From positions 2,232,001 to 2,296,000 of the forward strand of contig JAVLRN010000004.1 in the NCBI GenBank assembly GCA_032821775.1: DNA of 64,000 nt. The letters are read 5' to 3'. The notes beneath the pieces are model-generated. The model was not told the origin of the DNA, made no database searches, and saw only the letters and a list, made by a program, of their open reading frames with translations. The stretch comes from Sanguinoderma infundibulare (lineage: Eukaryota; Basidiomycota; Agaricomycetes; Polyporales; Polyporaceae). This document shows, in pieces, positions 34,700 through 46,414 of the stretch (positions are counted from its first letter, which is position 1; every line of letters starts with the position of its first letter). A program made the translations under genes and the position numbers.

Positions 34700-34970
34700 T
34701 GCAGAGGTAGGATGGTGGGGATTTCCCACAAAGGTCGCGAGTAGGACCGTGAGAACGAGTTTGAACCGTTCAAGACGACTGGCCGGGTGCTGAGATACAA
34801 CAAATATCCCACGGTCACACCACAACGTCGATGTGGCAGTGCATCATGTCCGATTAGCTCGGAACCACCCGCTTGCTGAGCTGGATGGACAGCCTGAGGC
34901 TGCCAGCTTCTTTGTTCCCTACGAGTCCTTCAATCTCGTCACAAGGCTCAGTCGCCACTACCTCTCGTCC

Positions 34971-36352
34971 ATGTCTGGAGACTGGGAGGCCGTTCAACGC
35001 GGAGTTACTCACGACGTAACCTCCATTTCCTCCGTCTTACGGCTACACGGAGACGTTATCACACTTGTCTTCGACGAGTTCGACACATCACAGCCTATCG
35101 ACCGCACCGCGTGCGCACGAGGTGCCCTTGTATGCAAGGCTTGGGTGGAACCTGCGTCGAAAGTTCTGTGGAGGTCCCTCAGCTCTCTCCTGCCGTTGTA
35201 TGGGATCTTGCGACCTATACCCCAAGTCGCCCGTGCTGCTTACAACGGGATGCCATACGTTGAGTACATCGATGAGGTGAGAATTCCCTGTCGAATTGAT
35301 ATTCAGGTGAATGCTGATACAGCTCATTACGCAGTGCGTGAAAACAAAGTCATTCGACAATCCCTCCACCTGGTCGTCTTTCTTACGTTGCGCGTCTCGG
35401 GTCCGCCGCGTCGCCGATTTCCCGGCTCCGTCGTCTGACTCTTCTCGGATGGCAGGTCGTCACACCCTCTTCCATGGACGGCTTTATGTCTTTCCCCACG
35501 CTGGAACATCTCACCTGCCATATCGAGAGCTTCGAGGCTCGCAAGGATGCCGAATATCAGTTCGGTGCCCCGGATCTTCTGGTGCTCACGCTTACTGGGA
35601 CAGGCAGTAACGTGCGGGGGCTGTTTCGCATGCTTCGCATACCCTGTATGCGCGAACTATCGCTGACCGCTTATGAGCACAGGCCAGAAGACTGTTTGAA
35701 TGTCCATCGCGATCTCTTTCGTGATATGCAGCGCGCACCGTTCTCGCATACATTGCAGAGGCTGACCTATCATACGGGTCCTATCGGGATGCTCCACGAC
35801 GTTCCAACAGCTCTCCTGGACGTGATCCATCCATTGCTTTCGCTCAAGCAGCTCCGTCACGTCTCCATCGTCTACCAATGGGAGGATACGGCACTGAAAG
35901 ACGACGACGTATTGGCTATGGCTGAAGCGTGGCGCGATATCGAGGAACTCATGCTTAGCATGCGAGAAGTCTTTCCGGATCATGCTACTCGTCGCTCATC
36001 AAGGCCCACACCACTCTCTCTATCTCATCTATCTCGACTCTGTCCTAACCTCAGCACACTTTCCTTGCCCATCGACATGGAAGTTTCCGATGCTGCAATG
36101 CACATCGTACCCACCAAGGACGGCGATGATTCGAGTTCCCCAGCTCATCGTCTGAAGAGACTCGTCATCTTTGGAGTTAGAGGCTTCAAGACTCCCCGAG
36201 AGGATCTCGAGGGTTTCGCGCGATTCCTCAATCGCACATTTCCCGACCTCATGCCCCCGCCGCCTGCTGCCTTCTCAGTGGACCCATGGGAGAACATGTG
36301 GAATCACCTACGTTCCCTTCAGGCATTGCCGCAAGGCGAATCTGCTGGATGA
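34971..36352 (+). pseudogene. FB7: F-box/LRR gene with internal deletion and frameshift
   Basis: Inverted paralog of FB8. Exon 1 (34971-35276) is intact, with an F-box reading LVFDEFDTSQPIDRTACARGALVCKAWVEPASKVLW. The intron (35277-35334) is in the usual place. Exon 2 starts well (CVKTKSFDNPSTWSSFLRCASRV) but near 35415 joins directly to sequence that in FB8 lies about 0.35 kb further on, and the frame is lost. The rest (35474-36352) is open in another frame and closely follows FB8 to the end (LLDVIHPLLSLKQLRHVSIVY). One deletion thus separates the F-box from the LRR part. A truncated F-box-only product of about 200 residues could still be made. Confidence 0.78.
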
Positions 36353-36499
36353 TGTGGAGGTTCTGTCTCTCATGCCCCCACGTCGGTACCTGCCTTGTCC
36401 TTTCCATCTATTCCCCGATTCCTTCAGTACCCTATAATCAATTATACCCCATTGACCATCCCCCTGATCGCCACCCCATACACGAAAACCCTTCCCCAA
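36353..36499. other. FB7-psi-BBC1 junction
   Basis: Short convergent 3' flank. It corresponds to 40068-40197 in the other arm of the inverted duplication, between the BBC1/AIM3-like gene and FB8. Confidence 0.5.
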
Positions 36500-36960
36500 T
36501 CATAGACTTAACATACTCAATCCCTCCGGAGACGTCGGTGACACCGCCGTGCCCACAAACGCCTCCCAACCCACGCGTCGGTATATCCACACCTCCTCCA
36601 AAGTCGCCGGGTTGTAGCTCGCGCGCCCAGGCGGCTTGACCAAGCGGGCCCATCTTCGCCGGCCTGACCGCCTTCTTGTCGACGACACCCTCTGCACGCG
36701 GTCGTTGGCCCCATCGTCAACGCCGCACGCCCTCCGAGTCCATGAGGTGCCCGTGCGCGCGCGCGATGCTTGGCACCGTTCTCGGCACAAAAGTCGTACT
36801 ACCGGAATTGTCCTCGAGCGCCTCGTTCGCGAGCTCCCAGCACTCGCCACGCGCACACGGCTGGCCCGTACGATGGTCTCGCAGTATGTACCTCAACGAG
36901 CTGCTCCCGCGACCAGGCGGGGAACTGCGGGGGAGCGGGCGACAGGGCGGGAGAAGGAGC
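36500..36960 (-). pseudogene. Truncated copy of the BBC1/AIM3-like gene 3' end
   Basis: On the minus strand the end of this segment reads TLEEVWIYRRVGWEAFVGTAV and then SPEGLSMLSL and stop. This matches the C-terminus of the intact gene at 38288-40067 (LEEGEVWIYRPVGLEAYVGAAV). Further upstream (to about 36960) DNA similarity continues, for example to the REQLVDAH and CWDLANEALKYF regions, but frames shift and parts are missing. It pairs with FB7 as the left arm of the inverted duplication. Confidence 0.65.
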
Positions 36961-37099
36961 GAGTGGGAAGATGTTCATTATGTAATCAGATTACAAAGTA
37001 CCGACAGCCAATCTTATCAGATTGCTTTCAAACCACCTCCTCATCCTCACCGCGCCGACGACGATCACCGCTCACGCTAGTCGACCGCTATCGACCACC

Positions 37100-37566
37100 A
37101 TGCCTATCTCTGCCGTGGACCTCGAGAAAGCCATCAGGGCGGCCATGCCGGTCATCCACCTCGAGATCCAAGATACCTCCAGTGGCTGCGGAGAGAATTA
37201 CGAGGTGTTCGTCGTGAGCTCGGTGAGCTTTCATGGATATTGGTCGAGTTGCGGGGAGGGAACATGAACGAGTCGTTAGGCATTTGAAGGGAAGAACACT
37301 CTGGCCAGACATCGTTTCAGTAGGTACAGAATCAAAGCGCACCGGGAAATGCGACTCATTCCTGTCCTTCGCAGTCAACGAAGTCCTGAAAGACCAAATT
37401 GCGCAGATGCATGCATTCTCCCAGGTGTGTTCTACTTGCACAAGTTTTCCTCTGCACTCTCCGCCATCCCAGGGCTTCGCCGACCTGGAGAGCTGACTTT
37501 GCTGCGCAGCGGACACTCACTCCAACGCAGTACGAGACTCAGCTTGCACAAAAGGCGGGTTCTTGA
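37100..37566 (+). CDS. BOL2: BolA-like protein (Bol2/Fra2 type)
   Basis: Four exons, 37100-37222, 37280-37319, 37375-37424 and 37510-37566, give 89 residues, the normal size. The BolA fold signs are the SSGCGENYEVFVVSS block with its conserved cysteine, AFEGKNTLARHRF, and the C-terminal helix with NEVLKDQIAQMHAFSQ, which contains the conserved His. Cytosolic Bol2/Fra2 proteins bind monothiol glutaredoxins through a shared [2Fe-2S] cluster and signal iron status. Nuclear or mitochondrial relatives cannot be fully excluded, but there is no targeting extension. The gene sits in the spacer between the arms of the inverted duplication. Confidence 0.92.
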
Positions 37567-38287
37567 CGCGGTTGTCCTTGATCGTCGAGAGTCGTGTGCG
37601 AATGTTGCGGGACACGTTAGAGCGGAGAGAAAGGACAAGACATGTTGTAATACCACTTAAAGTCGTGCGGGCCGAGAAATAAACCAGTAGAGACATGCCT
37701 GGACATTCGCCGTACGCCTACAGCAAGCATGAGGGTGAGCAGGTGGAATGGGCTCCAGTGAGCATTGAAGAAGCGTTCCTGAAAGCTTGTGGACCGGTTG
37801 GACGGCGGACGTTTTACGGCCGAAAGTCAATCTTATCTAATCTCTGAACCCCTATTGCCGAAGCGCCTGCCTGGTGGTGGCATATGTCTCGCCGGGCCTA
37901 CTGCGGTTTTTGCTCCAGACATCCCATCTCTCCAGCATTTAGCACACTCTAATCCGTGTAGGCTCACAAAGTAGTAGGATTGTTTAACCCATAGTATAAG
38001 CCGATTTAACTCACCAAATGCTTCTTCCAGGACGATAACTCGAACACGTCAGGCTGTCAGCGCTACAGACGACAGCACCCCTGATCCCGAGTTGCCACAC
38101 CGTGTACACATCCAGTAGTGCTCCTTCTCGGTGGAAGTTCAGATAGCCGAGCAAGAGCTCAGAGTGGCAGCTCAATCACTCCGCGATGCCGACTTTCGCA
38201 GGTGAGTGATGCGCCACGACGGCGCTCATCTGCACAGACTTCGTGCAGCTTCCTGCTCACACGCCTTATTTCCATTTCCCCACGATC
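37567..38287. other. Intergenic region, no gene seen
   Basis: 720 bases between BolA and the BBC1/AIM3-like gene. A 50-codon frame at about 37695 (MPGHSPYAYSK...) has no family resemblance. I looked for an SH3-encoding exon that would lengthen the next gene and did not find one. Confidence 0.4.
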
Positions 38288-40067
38288 ATGCTAGAGCTAC
38301 GAGCGAAGGCCTCCAAGGTCGCGGACGCAGGAGCCACCAAGCTCAAGGATACACGAGACCACATGTCCAGTCAGCCCAGTAAGAACATCAACTGGAACGC
38401 GGACATCAAGTCTAGACCTCCGCCCCCGCCGAAGCCTCCTGCTCCACCCCCGCCGCCTTCGCGGATTGGTTCTGCCAGCAGCACGTCGGTTAATTCACAA
38501 ACTCAAGGCAAGTCTTCGGCCCCGCCGCTGCCGCCGCCGTTGCGGAGGGTAGGTACTTCCACTTCGACAGACGGCTGGTCGACCAGCAGCGCGAGCTCAG
38601 GTCCCCCTGCACCACATCCTCGACCCTTCCACGGTGCACCTCCTACCCTGCCGAGTGGTCCGCCTCCAACCATCCGCCGGGAAACCCGCCCCGATCGCCC
38701 ATCCTCTTCTCCGTCCCCATCTCCGTCTCCAGCCCCGGCACCTGCTCGTCCTACCCCTCCGCCATCTAGATCTCGAGGCACAGCCTCCGTGCCCAAGATT
38801 GTAGCGCCAAAGGAGGAGGTGGCGATCGACCGCATCGACTGGGCTAACCTATCGGACGAGGACAAGGAGGCGTTCTTCGGCTGGCTGGATGAGTTCTTTT
38901 CCCGCTATCTCAACGTTGCTCTTCCCCCGAAGGCTGCGGTGGAGACGGTCAGACATGTTCCTCCAGGTGGCCGAACTCCATCGCCAATGACAGGACCGGT
39001 GAGTTTGCAAGTGAAAGTACTCGCACTGTATCGCTCCGCTTGTCTAACTAAACATTCTCGTGCAGCCTCCGATACTCAGATCGTCTCGTCCCAAGACATC
39101 ACCACAGCCTACTTCTGACAGTGGCGCACTGACGTCCTATCCGCCGCCCACCCAGCACGGCTCCGCAGCCGCAGACCTCGCGCACTACTTCTCCCCGTCT
39201 ACTCACTGGCCGTCCTCGTGGTACGCCTCGGACGACACGCGCCCCCCGCCGCTCCACGAGAACGGCCACATCTCGTGGACGAGCTGCTGGAAGTCCGACG
39301 GCAGGTTCACCAAGACCGTCGAGGGTGGCGTCCTCTTCAGCGACCTCAGCATGTGCTGGTACTCCGTCTCCTGGCCGATCTCCGCCCCCGCCGCGCACGA
39401 CCCCAACGACGCCCGCGCCGTCACGCGCACCGCACGCTTCCTCCCCCGCCCGGGCGTCTGGGCGCGCGAGCAGCTCGTCGACGCGCACGAGACGTACGGC
39501 GAGACGATCGCGGGCTACGCGGAGAGCTTCGAGGGCACGGGTCAGCCGTGTGCGCGGGGCGAGTGCTGGGACCTCGCGAACGAGGCGCTCAAGTACTTTG
39601 AGCAGTACGACTACGTGCCGAGGCCGGTGCCGAGCATCGCGCGCACGCACGGACACCTCATCTACGAGGGCCGGGCGGCGGACAAGGGCCGCACGCAGGC
39701 GGGGCGCTGGCGCGGGGGCGACGACCGTGTGCGGCGGGGGGACATCATCGAGTGGCGCAGCGCGCGTGTCGGCATGGGCCCGAGGGGGTGGGCGGTGCTG
39801 GGCAACCCGGAGCACACGGCGGTCATTGTGGGCGAGAGCGTGCCGAGGACGGGCGTCGCGGACGGGAAGGCGGTCAGACCGGCCGAGATGGGCACGGTGG
39901 AGGTCATCGAGCAGAGCTTGGGCAAGCCGCCTTCGCGCGCGACCTATGACCTGGCGAATTTGGAGGAGGGGGAGGTGTGGATATACCGGCCCGTGGGTTT
40001 GGAGGCGTATGTGGGCGCGGCGGTTTCAGCGACGTGTCCAGAGGGATTAAATACGCTGAGTCTATGA
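38288..40067 (+). CDS. BBC1/AIM3-like protein with cysteine-proteinase-fold C-terminus
   Basis: Exons 38288-38998 and 39066-40067 (phase 0) give 570 residues. Residues about 45-180 are a proline-rich linker with poly-Pro runs (RPPPPPKPPAPPPPP) suited to SH3 or profilin binding, followed by an acidic helical patch (DWANLSDEDKEAFFGWLDEFF). The C-terminal 300 residues form a domain with GECWDLANEAL (Cys), then THGHLIYEG and NPEHTAVI (His). That is the Cys/His order seen in the cysteine-proteinase-like domain of fungal BBC1/AIM3 actin-patch proteins. BBC1 proteins usually carry an N-terminal SH3 domain, which is missing here. It probably acts at cortical actin; peptidase activity is uncertain. 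Its 3' part is copied at 36500-36960. Confidence 0.75.
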
Positions 40068-40197
40068 TGCGGATGGGGATTTCTTGTATTAGTGCCGATG
40101 AGGGAGGTGGTAAATGGGATATCATTGGATAATAGATGCTCAAGAAATTGCGAAGCAGAAGGTACCCACTTGAGGATCGGGAGATAGACCTTCGGCA

Positions 40198-41968
40198 TCA
40201 TCCACTGGCAGCAGGTTCGCCTTGGGGGGATGCCCGAAGGAAACGTAGGTGACTCCACGTATAAGACCATGGGTCTACCGAGAAACCCACACGCGGACGG
40301 GGCGTGAGGTCAGGAAACGTGCGATTGAGGAATCGCGCGAAACCCTCGAGATCCTCTCGCGACGTCTTGACGCCTCTGAATCCAAGGATGTCGAGTCTCT
40401 TCAGACGATGAGGCGGGGTACTCGACGTTTCGCTATCCTTTGGAGGCAATATATGCATTGTAGCTTCGGAAACTTCCATATCTACGGGCAAAGAGAGCAT
40501 GCTGAGGTCGAGACAGAGTCGGGATAGATGAGATAGAGAGAGGGGAGTGGGCCTTGGTGGGCGGCGAGTAGCGCGGTCCGGAAAATCTTCTCGCAGGCCA
40601 AGCATGAGTTCCTGGATTCCGTGCCACGCTTCAGCCATAGCCAATACGTCGTTGTCTTCCAGCGCTGTGTTTTCCCACCGGTAGACGATGGAGACGTGAC
40701 GGAGCTGCTTGAGCGAAAGCAACGGATGAATGACATCGAGGAGGGATGTAGAGTTGTCGTGGGAAGGGTTCTGGAAGGACATCCCGATGGGACCGGTACT
40801 ATAGTCCAGTCTCTGCAACGAATAGGAGAACGGTGCGCGTTGCATATCGCGAAATAGATCGTGATGGATACTGAGACAGTCTTCGGGCTTGTGCTCGTGG
40901 GCGATCAGCGATATCTCTCGCATACGGGGTATATGAAGCATGCGAAATAGCCCCCGCACGTTGCCACCCGTTCCAGTAAGCATGAGCACCAGGAGATCAG
41001 GGGCATTGAACAGATATTCGGTGTCCTTGCGAGCCTCGAAGCCCTCGATATGGCACGTGAGGTGTTTCAGGGTAGGGAAAGACATGAAGCCATCGATGGA
41101 AGAGGGCGTGACGACCTGCCATCCGAGAAGAGTCAGACGACGGAGTCGGCGAAATTGGGAAAGGAAGGGCAGGAGTGGCAGCCTTTTCGTAGCCCGAGAG
41201 TCGGCGAAGATATGTAGGAAAGACATGTATGGTGCTTTGGAGATGAGCTTCGTCAATGTATTCCCGGCAAATTCGATGGGAGTGACTGAGTCGATATGGT
41301 ATGTCAAATGGGTAAGGGAAGGAGGGGCCAGGAGGCGCAGAGCTTCATCGCTCCTTCGTTCTGTGGCGTCGGCCCAAGACAGGGATCGCAGGGACGGGAG
41401 GAAGGTTGTACCGCCATTGTGATTGCAAAGAATGCGAATGAAGTCGATGTCGAATCCTGGATCCCAATCGATGACGTGGCGGACCCGAGACGCGCAACGT
41501 AGGAAACACGACCAGGCGGAGGGATTGTCGAACGGCTTCGTTTTCACGCACTGCGTAATGAGCCGTATCAGCATATACAACAATATCTATTCCACAGCAG
41601 ATGCTCACGTCATCAATGTACTCGATGTATGACATTGGGATCTGGGACCCGTGAAAACTGCCTATGTAAGACGCACGGACGGCTTGAGGTATAGGGAGCA
41701 AGATCCCATACAACGGCAAGAGAGAGCTGAGGGACCTCCACAGAGCTTTTGACGCAGGTTCCGCCCATGCCTTGCATACCAGAGCACCTCGCGCGCACGC
41801 GGTGCGGTCTGCGGGCCGTGATGTGTCGAATTCGTCGAAGACAAGTGTGACAATGTCTCCATGCAGCCGTAGTAAGCCTGAGACCGACTCGGAGGAAATG
41901 GAGGTTACGCAAGGACAATGATGTCCGTGAGTAATTGGTGGTTGGACGGCCTCAGATGCTCCAGACAT
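40198..41968 (-). CDS. FB8: F-box/LRR protein
   Basis: Exons 41968-41609 and 41550-40198 (58-base intron, phase 0, after codon 120) give 570 residues. I chose the ATG at 41968 (MSGASEAVQPP) because FB7 has the same start. The F-box at about residues 35-80 reads LVFDEFDTSRPADRTACARGALVCKAWAEPASKALW. LLPLYGILLP follows, then the exon-2 signature CVKTKPFDNPSAWSCFLRCASRV and CNHNGGTTFLPSLRSLSW. LRR-like segments (LRRLTLLGW, LKHLTCHIEG, LRHVSIVYRW, LSMLSLPVDM, LKRLDILGF) fill the rest. It converges with the BBC1/AIM3-like gene, stops 130 bases apart. FB7 is its inverted, broken copy. Confidence 0.86.
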
Positions 41969-42461
41969 GGACGAGCAGTAGCGGTGACTGAGCGTTGCAA
42001 CTCGGAGGTTGTAGGACTCGCAGGCCCGAACAAAGAGGCTGGCGCCGGCATGGATGCACTGGCTGCACGCAGGATTTATCGGACATGATGCACCGCCACA
42101 TCTACTGTACGTAGTGGTATGACCGTGAGAGGTCCACGTATGCTGGATCGCGCCCGAGCACGGTACTGTCAAGACGCCCACTGTACTCGTTCGCACTGCG
42201 AGGGCGGATCTTGGTTCACCGTGGCTGCCGCTGGTCACCACTGTCTCGCTTTGCTGCGAAAGAAGGCAGGTTGGTCAGAATCAGAAGCAGAATACTTTCT
42301 GTTATTGATAACTAAAAATTGTTCGACGTGTATTGAGGGGCGCAGGTCTAGTACATGCAGGCCATGCAGGCACACTTTCCTGACGAGATCATCGAAACCG
42401 TTCACATCAACATCCTGTCGAACACCAAAACTGATGTCAGTACGCCGCTCTTCTCCTTCCT

Positions 42462-42956
42462 TTACATCTGTTCCTGGGTTTCTATGGACACGATCGCGGC
42501 GCACAGTTCTGCGAAGCCGTAGATGATGTACTTCAGCGATGCCACGCTGAAGACGACGACGCACACCGCTAGCGCCATAAACCGACCGACCTCCGTCCAG
42601 TAATTGTCGGGTGAAGCGAGAATGGTGTGGATATATGCGTCTTCCCGCACCGCGATGACGGTGACTGCGAACAGTGCGCCGAGGATGACAATGGGGAACA
42701 GGTAGGAGAAGACGCGGTCTTGAGTATAGGCGGGATCAGCCTGCATGTGGCGGATGGCGGCCTGCACGTCCTTGAGCGGGAGCGCGAATGCCTCGTACCA
42801 CTCTGATGCCTCCTCCTGGATGGTCGCGAGGTGGCAGCGGTATGAGGACTTGCCCTGCAGTCGACGACGATGGCGACGCTGGAGGACGGCGGGGGTGGTT
42901 GACATGAATGTGGAATACTCCGCCACTTCGCTGTAGCCCTGGACACGACGCGGCAT
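42462..42956 (-). CDS. Small two-span membrane protein, unknown
   Basis: A single open frame of 164 residues from ATG at 42956. A basic N-terminus (QRRHRRRLQGK) and an amphipathic stretch (ATIQEEASEWYEAFALP) are followed by two membrane spans (FSYLFPIVILGALFAVTVIAV and MALAVCVVVFSVASLKYIIY), with a 35-residue loop between them. I do not recognise the family. Codon use and hydrophobic pattern support a real protein, but no intron or paralog confirms it. An upstream extension is possible, since the frame is open to about 43058 without another ATG. Confidence 0.6.
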   Translation of the reverse strand: MPRRVQGYSEVAEYSTFMSTTPAVLQRRHRRRLQGKSSYRCHLATIQEEASEWYEAFALPLKDVQAAIRHMQADPAYTQDRVFSYLFPIVILGALFAVTVIAVREDAYIHTILASPDNYWTEVGRFMALAVCVVVFSVASLKYIIYGFAELCAAIVSIETQEQM

Positions 42957-44484
42957 GGCGGCAAGGTGTGATATACGATTGGTGTTGGGTTGTTTCTGTT
43001 TAAAGGGGGCGGGGGCGATCCTGCTCGCTGGTGGGCTCGTATGATAGTCCGCTGTCAAGTCTGATCAATCAGACAGAGGAGGAGGATGAGGCTTGGTGGG
43101 AAGCAAACCGAGAGAAGTCCTCTTCTTTATATGCGTCCTGTCATGGCGGTGCGACGGAAGTGGACTTCGAATGTTCTCAAACCGCCCAAGTAGTGTATAC
43201 CATCTGATGACCCTGGCGCATTTAGTCGGCAGCGGTTTGAGAGCTTTTTTAGTCCACTTCCGAAATATTCTCGACGCCGACCTTGTCTGTCGAGGTAGTC
43301 CTATTTTGAATTCGAGTGTAAACTTGGCTTCCGAACCCGACATAGTTTGGACATACGTGCTCGGAATCGTTTCGATTTTGACTGGGCGCAACATCCGACG
43401 TCGCATCCTACTGGTATCCGACTCCATTTTACTCGATGTGCTATTTTCGGTGAAACACGATGCACTTACCTTGGAGTGCTCTCTGTATCGAATGTCGCTG
43501 AGGGGAAGATCGCGATGAGGTCAACTAGCACTACCTGTCACCGAATTTCGACCACTTACCTCACTCATCTTGCCTAGTACTCTACTGACTTGAATAGTAA
43601 TGCTATGTAAGTAATGCGTACTAGTGAGTACCTACGAGTCAACATCCAATACGCCGTGATGACCGTGCCAAACGGCGTAGGCAGTGGAGTATTCAATTTC
43701 CAAATAAGGTTCAATGTAAGCAATGCGCCAGCGGAGATTGAAACTATAGCTGGTCCGAATCAAAGTCCGTCGGCATACACCGTCATTCACGCGAGGTCCG
43801 TGCCCGAGCCTCGTTGAACCCGAGTCCCCTTAGGCTGCGCACTCGCACTTGTGCTTAGGCTTTATGGGGCCTTATATGTGCCCCTAGAAGGTGCAAGTTC
43901 TGAGAATGTCGCAGGTCTGTGACATCAATATTCGAATCGGGAGGTTTAGTAGGCAACCAGCTGACACGTGTCTACCCTACCTCGCACTAGTGGCGATCTA
44001 CCACTATGCACTAATTATCAGCCATTCCTTGTCTGTCTGGGCGTAATTCGGACTGACATCATTCGATTTTCCGGGCGTTCCCACGTGGAGATCGTTGCCA
44101 GACGATGGGCCCATGCGCAGCGAGCCCGAGTCTCTTCTCTCCGATCCATTCACAACAACACGATTGCAAGCAGACTACTGTGGTGAATTGTTCACCGCAA
44201 TGGTTGGTCAGTTCTTTGATCTGTCCTCACAGCATCACGTATGGTTCTACGAGCAGTAAGGCTGACTGTTGGCCAACAGCGAACTGACTGGCCATCGAAC
44301 ATCAGTCAATCACACGGATAAACGCTGCCTGAGAACTTTGTCGGACAGACATATATCTGCCGTCGGGTGCGCAGTACGAGTATCGATGACCAGTTTTCTC
44401 CTTACACCACTAACTTCTACCTCACACCTTTCTTGGCCTGGACCCCAGCAGTTCGTATCTACATTTCGCACAATCTGGCGGCAG
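42957..44484. other. Intergenic region, no gene seen
   Basis: About 1.5 kb. Open frames near 43090-43520 exist on both strands but have no recognisable family and no splice logic. The 43560-44000 part is AT-richer than its surroundings and contains short repeated TAGTA/GTACT words, compatible with an old insertion. Just before FB9 an in-frame stretch with upstream ATGs exists (see FB9). Confidence 0.4.
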
Positions 44485-46109
44485 ATGGGGGCCACTATCT
44501 CCGTTCGGGGTTCACAGCGCTCGCGCAAGTACTCGTCACGCGCAATCACCCACCCTGCACTCCTTAACAACGAGATCCTTGCGCGCGTCTTTTCCGTGGC
44601 AGACGCAACCTGTGGCAAAACGTATCGCGCGACATGCGCTCGGGCAGCACGAGTCTGCCGCACCTGGAACGAACCGGCCTCCAGGGCGATTTGGGCAACC
44701 AGACCATGGCATTTATTCGACCTTCTCCATATTCTCCTCCCAGACCCGCCGCCCCTCGACTCTTCTGGATTCGCCAGTGAATATAAATTGCAGCAATACC
44801 TTCAAACGGTAAGCGGCATGCCTCACGATCCAATGCTCGTTTGTGTGGTTAACTCAACGTCGTCTACATCTTTCAGATCGTCAAAGAGAAAACAGAGCTT
44901 TACGTTCAACCTATCGTTTGGGACAGCTTCGTGCGCTGTTGTGCGCGGACGCGCGAGCTATTCGTTCCGCGCCTAGGCACGGAGGCCGTCATCTTGCGAC
45001 TCCTCCTCAAGCTGAACAACGAGACGTTCTTTTCGTCGCAGTCTCTCAGTTGGCAAGAGAGTCCTTGTGTCGACGGTCTTCTTACAGCTCTTGTGCCTCG
45101 CTCCTTGGAGACCCTCCAGATTTCCATCGATCCAGACACAGAGATGCCTCCAGAGAAGCTTCGCAGGCTTATCACCGAGCTCAGTGACCGGGCACCCACG
45201 ATCCGATGTATGGTCATCCAAACCACGGACGAAGCGCGACCATTCCCAGTCGGAGCAATCATCAAGCACGTTCATCTCCATCACCTAACCCTTGGTGGCG
45301 ACATCGCGATCTCGAGCGCGGATTTCCGGACCCTCCTCTCCCTACCCTATCTTGACTCCCTTCATGTGAGTCTGGCTGTTGATGTCGCCGATGCCACCGG
45401 GGGAATCGAAACAACCCGCAGCCTCAGCCTCCGCCAGCTGTCTTGTACGGCAACGTGTACCACCGCAACTTCCCTCCTCTATCTCCTCGATGCACCTTCC
45501 CTCGAAGTTCTCAGCCTTCATGTGGACGAATCGCGCTTTGAGTACAGGATTGACGCCCATTCAGACCTCCTGCGCGCAGTCGCGGTGGCTTCATTTGCCA
45601 CGGGACTCCGTTCTCTTGCATACACCAGCGCCAACATATATTCCGATCTCTCCCCAAAAGCGCATGCATCCATCAGCCTGAGACCCGAGGATATCCCTGC
45701 CCACCCCAAATCGCTTTCTACCCATCTGCAGTCCGTATCGGACCTTCTCGGCCTCTTCTTCCCCGACCCGCGCTCGATCTACCTTCCTTTGCTCCAACAT
45801 TTCTCCTTCGATATGTTCTGGCCGGTCAAGATCTCGGGCGAGGACGTCCTCCAGCTCGGTGCGGCATTCGGTGCTGCCGCGAGGGTCCTCGAGCACACCC
45901 CCTTCCTCTCTTCGCTTCGCGGCACGACCACCGTCGGGTACCCGACGCATTTGGCGACAGGCCGGCGTCTGGCGGAACGTTGTCCGGAGGGGGAAGTTTT
46001 CACGATGGTTGTGGAGTATGATTGGTTGTATGATTTGGCATCGCCGACCGAGTCCGTCGGTGACCAGTTCGGCGTCGAGGGGGGCGAGGATGTTGGTTAC
46101 GCTCTATGA
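44485..46109 (+). CDS. FB9: F-box/LRR protein with a myristoylation-type N-terminus
   Basis: Exons 44485-44808 and 44877-46109 (68-base phase-0 intron after codon 108) give 518 residues. The start MGATISVRG is chosen because FB10 and FB12 begin alike (MGSATSSS, MGSAISVL). The frame is open upstream with another ATG near 44384, so a longer form is possible. G2 with S6 fits the N-myristoylation pattern. The F-box at about 30-75 reads NEILARVFSVAD... RATCARAARVCRTWNEPASRAIW, then FDLLHILLPDPPPLDSSGF. Exon 2 has the subgroup signature WDSFVRCCARTRELFVPRLGTEAV and ETFFSSQSLSWQESP. LRR-like segments follow (LHHLTLGGDI, LDSLHVSLAV, LRQLSCTATC, LEVLSLHVDE). Probable SCF receptor, possibly membrane tethered. 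Confidence 0.82.
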
Positions 46110-46414
46110 GGGAGGGTGCGTTCGCACACGTCTACGTCTTCATCGTGATGTTGTATTGATAGTTCGCGTCTTTATGTGTTTTTTCTTGCCGGATTGTTCT
46201 TTGGCGAAGCGAGATTGAAGGCTTAGTGTTCGGGCTCTTGACGCCCACTGGCCCGGTGGCGTCGGCCCAAGACTTGCTGCGGTTCGCCTCCAGGACCGTG
46301 CCGACCGAGGGTTGACCTCCTTCTGCTCTCACCACTAGCGCAACGTCATCTCCTTCGTGCTACTCCAACCTAGCGCAAGACTGGGTTATTGGCTTGCCGT
46401 GCTGGTGCTCAGGG
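46110..46414. other. FB9-FB10 intergenic region
   Basis: 305 bases; contains the 3' end of FB9 and the FB10 promoter. No gene or clear TATA box. Confidence 0.4.

Noticed and set aside
39099..39815. 238-codon frame antisense to the BBC1/AIM3-like gene
   Set aside because: Arg/Ala/Val-rich translation from third-position GC bias; the sense strand is conserved in the psi-BBC1 copy.
43065..43518. Overlapping frames of 120-141 codons on both strands
   Set aside because: Both strands are equally open and neither shows a motif or intron structure.
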